Below are positions 7,518-7,798 of a stretch of 7,798 bases of DNA, piece after piece. The stretch's first letter is position 1. Each line of letters starts with the position of its first letter. The translations under genes and the position numbers were made by a program. The notes under the pieces were generated by a model. The model searched no databases and was not told where the DNA came from. It saw only the letters and a program-made list of their open reading frames with translations. Source of the DNA: Deltaproteobacteria bacterium (lineage in GTDB: Bacteria > Desulfobacterota > Desulfobacteria > Desulfobacterales > ETH-SRB1); NCBI GenBank assembly GCA_019314185.1, contig JAFCZU010000137.1, positions 1-7,798 on the forward strand, given 5' to 3'.

Positions 7518-7695
7518 ATTCTTCTTTTAGGAAATACTTATGAGACGTTCCTCAGTTTATAAATTTGTATCATCAAGAATGGAATAGCTAAATCCCTTTT
7601 TTTAGTTCATAGTTCCAGCTCTCGTTAAATGCTTGTTATAATGATCATATCTTTTATTCGCTTTAAAAGCAAATACTGTGATGGCCGGCATTGAT
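7518..7695. other. A+T-rich intergenic region upstream of the SNF2 gene
   Basis: This 178-base region holds the candidate minus-strand promoter, the ATGATCAT palindrome, a run of seven T (plus strand) near 7597-7603 with no hairpin before it, and a plus-strand extended -10 (TGTTATAAT, 7634-7642) lacking a good -35. GCCGGC at 7684-7689 is an isolated palindrome. I see no credible gene in it. Confidence 0.5.
7644..7672 (-). promoter_or_regulatory. Candidate sigma70-type promoter for the SNF2-ATPase operon
   Basis: On the minus strand TTGCTT (7672-7667) is followed after exactly 17 bases by TATGAT (7649-7644), which differs from TATAAT at one position. The -35 is only a partial match. It lies between the stop of the upstream gene and the SNF2 start and would give a leader of about 120 bases. 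The region is A+T-rich, and the -10 overlaps the palindrome ATGATCAT (7641-7648), a possible operator core. A second -10-like TATAAA nearer the gene has no matching -35. Confidence 0.35.
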
Positions 7696-7798
7696 TCATC
7701 TCAGTATCGTCAACCCTGAAAACTTGAAGTTGTCGTCAAACTTAAACAGCACTGGAAAATGTTTCAGGTCTTTCTTCCTTAGCTCAAAAGCAAAGCTG
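7696..7798 (-). CDS. C-terminal end of an unidentified upstream gene (partial, enters from right edge)
   Basis: On the minus strand a frame is open from the window edge for 33 codons and ends with TGA at 7698-7696. It reads SFAFELRKKDLKHFPVLFKF, then DDNFKFSGLTILR. The alternation of charged and aromatic residues looks like a real protein tail, and the other minus-strand frame I checked stops after four codons. It is too short to assign to a family. The end lies 178 bases before the SNF2 start, so it is a same-strand neighbour and possibly part of the same island. I see no terminator between the two. The reading could be chance, since 33 open codons are not strong evidence alone. Confidence 0.4.
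   Translation of the reverse strand, partial: SFAFELRKKDLKHFPVLFKFDDNFKFSGLTILR

Noticed and set aside
7665..7794. Direct repeat AAAAGCAAA at 7665-7673 and 7786-7794
   Set aside because: A nine-base A-rich repeat 121 bases apart is expected by chance in this composition. One copy overlaps the candidate -35 and the other lies in the partial upstream gene.

Overview
All recognisable genes in this window lie on the minus strand. Read in transcription order (right to left) they are: the last 33 codons of an unidentified gene at the right edge; a 178-base gap with a candidate promoter; a 1189-residue SNF2/RapA-type DNA translocase with an N-terminal Swt1-like HEPN domain; a 1024-residue sacsin/HSP90-type (GHKL) ATPase with a C-terminal zinc-finger or HNH-like cysteine cluster; a 115-base gap; a small helix-rich protein of unknown function (about 156 residues); and, running off the left edge, a coding-like frame interrupted by an in-frame TAG. 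There are no RNA genes, insertion sequences, CRISPR arrays or convincing terminators.

The centre is the two-gene unit at 877-7517. The SNF2 stop and the ATPase start share four bases (ATGA, 3948-3951), so the two proteins are almost certainly co-translated and probably work together. The translocase carries what looks like an intact HEPN ribonuclease motif (R96-N97-x3-H101), a Tudor/SH3-like small barrel, and complete helicase motifs (GVGVGKT, DEAHH, TATP, EQRIGRIDRWGQ). The partner has an intact N-box and a glycine-rich lid for ATP binding. Large ATPase plus SNF2 translocase plus a putative RNase is the kind of composition found in prokaryotic anti-phage defence loci. The window has none of the DISARM hallmarks (DrmA, DrmB with DUF1998, DrmC phospholipase D, methylase) nor the core genes of BREX, Dnd, Hachiman or Zorya. 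The defence role, and any mechanism in which the SNF2 motor senses DNA and licenses HEPN RNA cleavage with the sacsin-like ATPase as switch, are inference.

The downstream small protein may be a third member or a neighbouring accessory gene. The interrupted frame at the left edge is either a decaying gene or a recoded amber codon.

The organism is probably a bacterium of middling G+C content (mid-40s percent by eye) with Shine-Dalgarno-type starts. Nothing in the window fixes the taxon. The layout (large multidomain conflict-type ATPases, small unknown genes, a broken gene) suggests an accessory or defence-island region rather than core chromosome.
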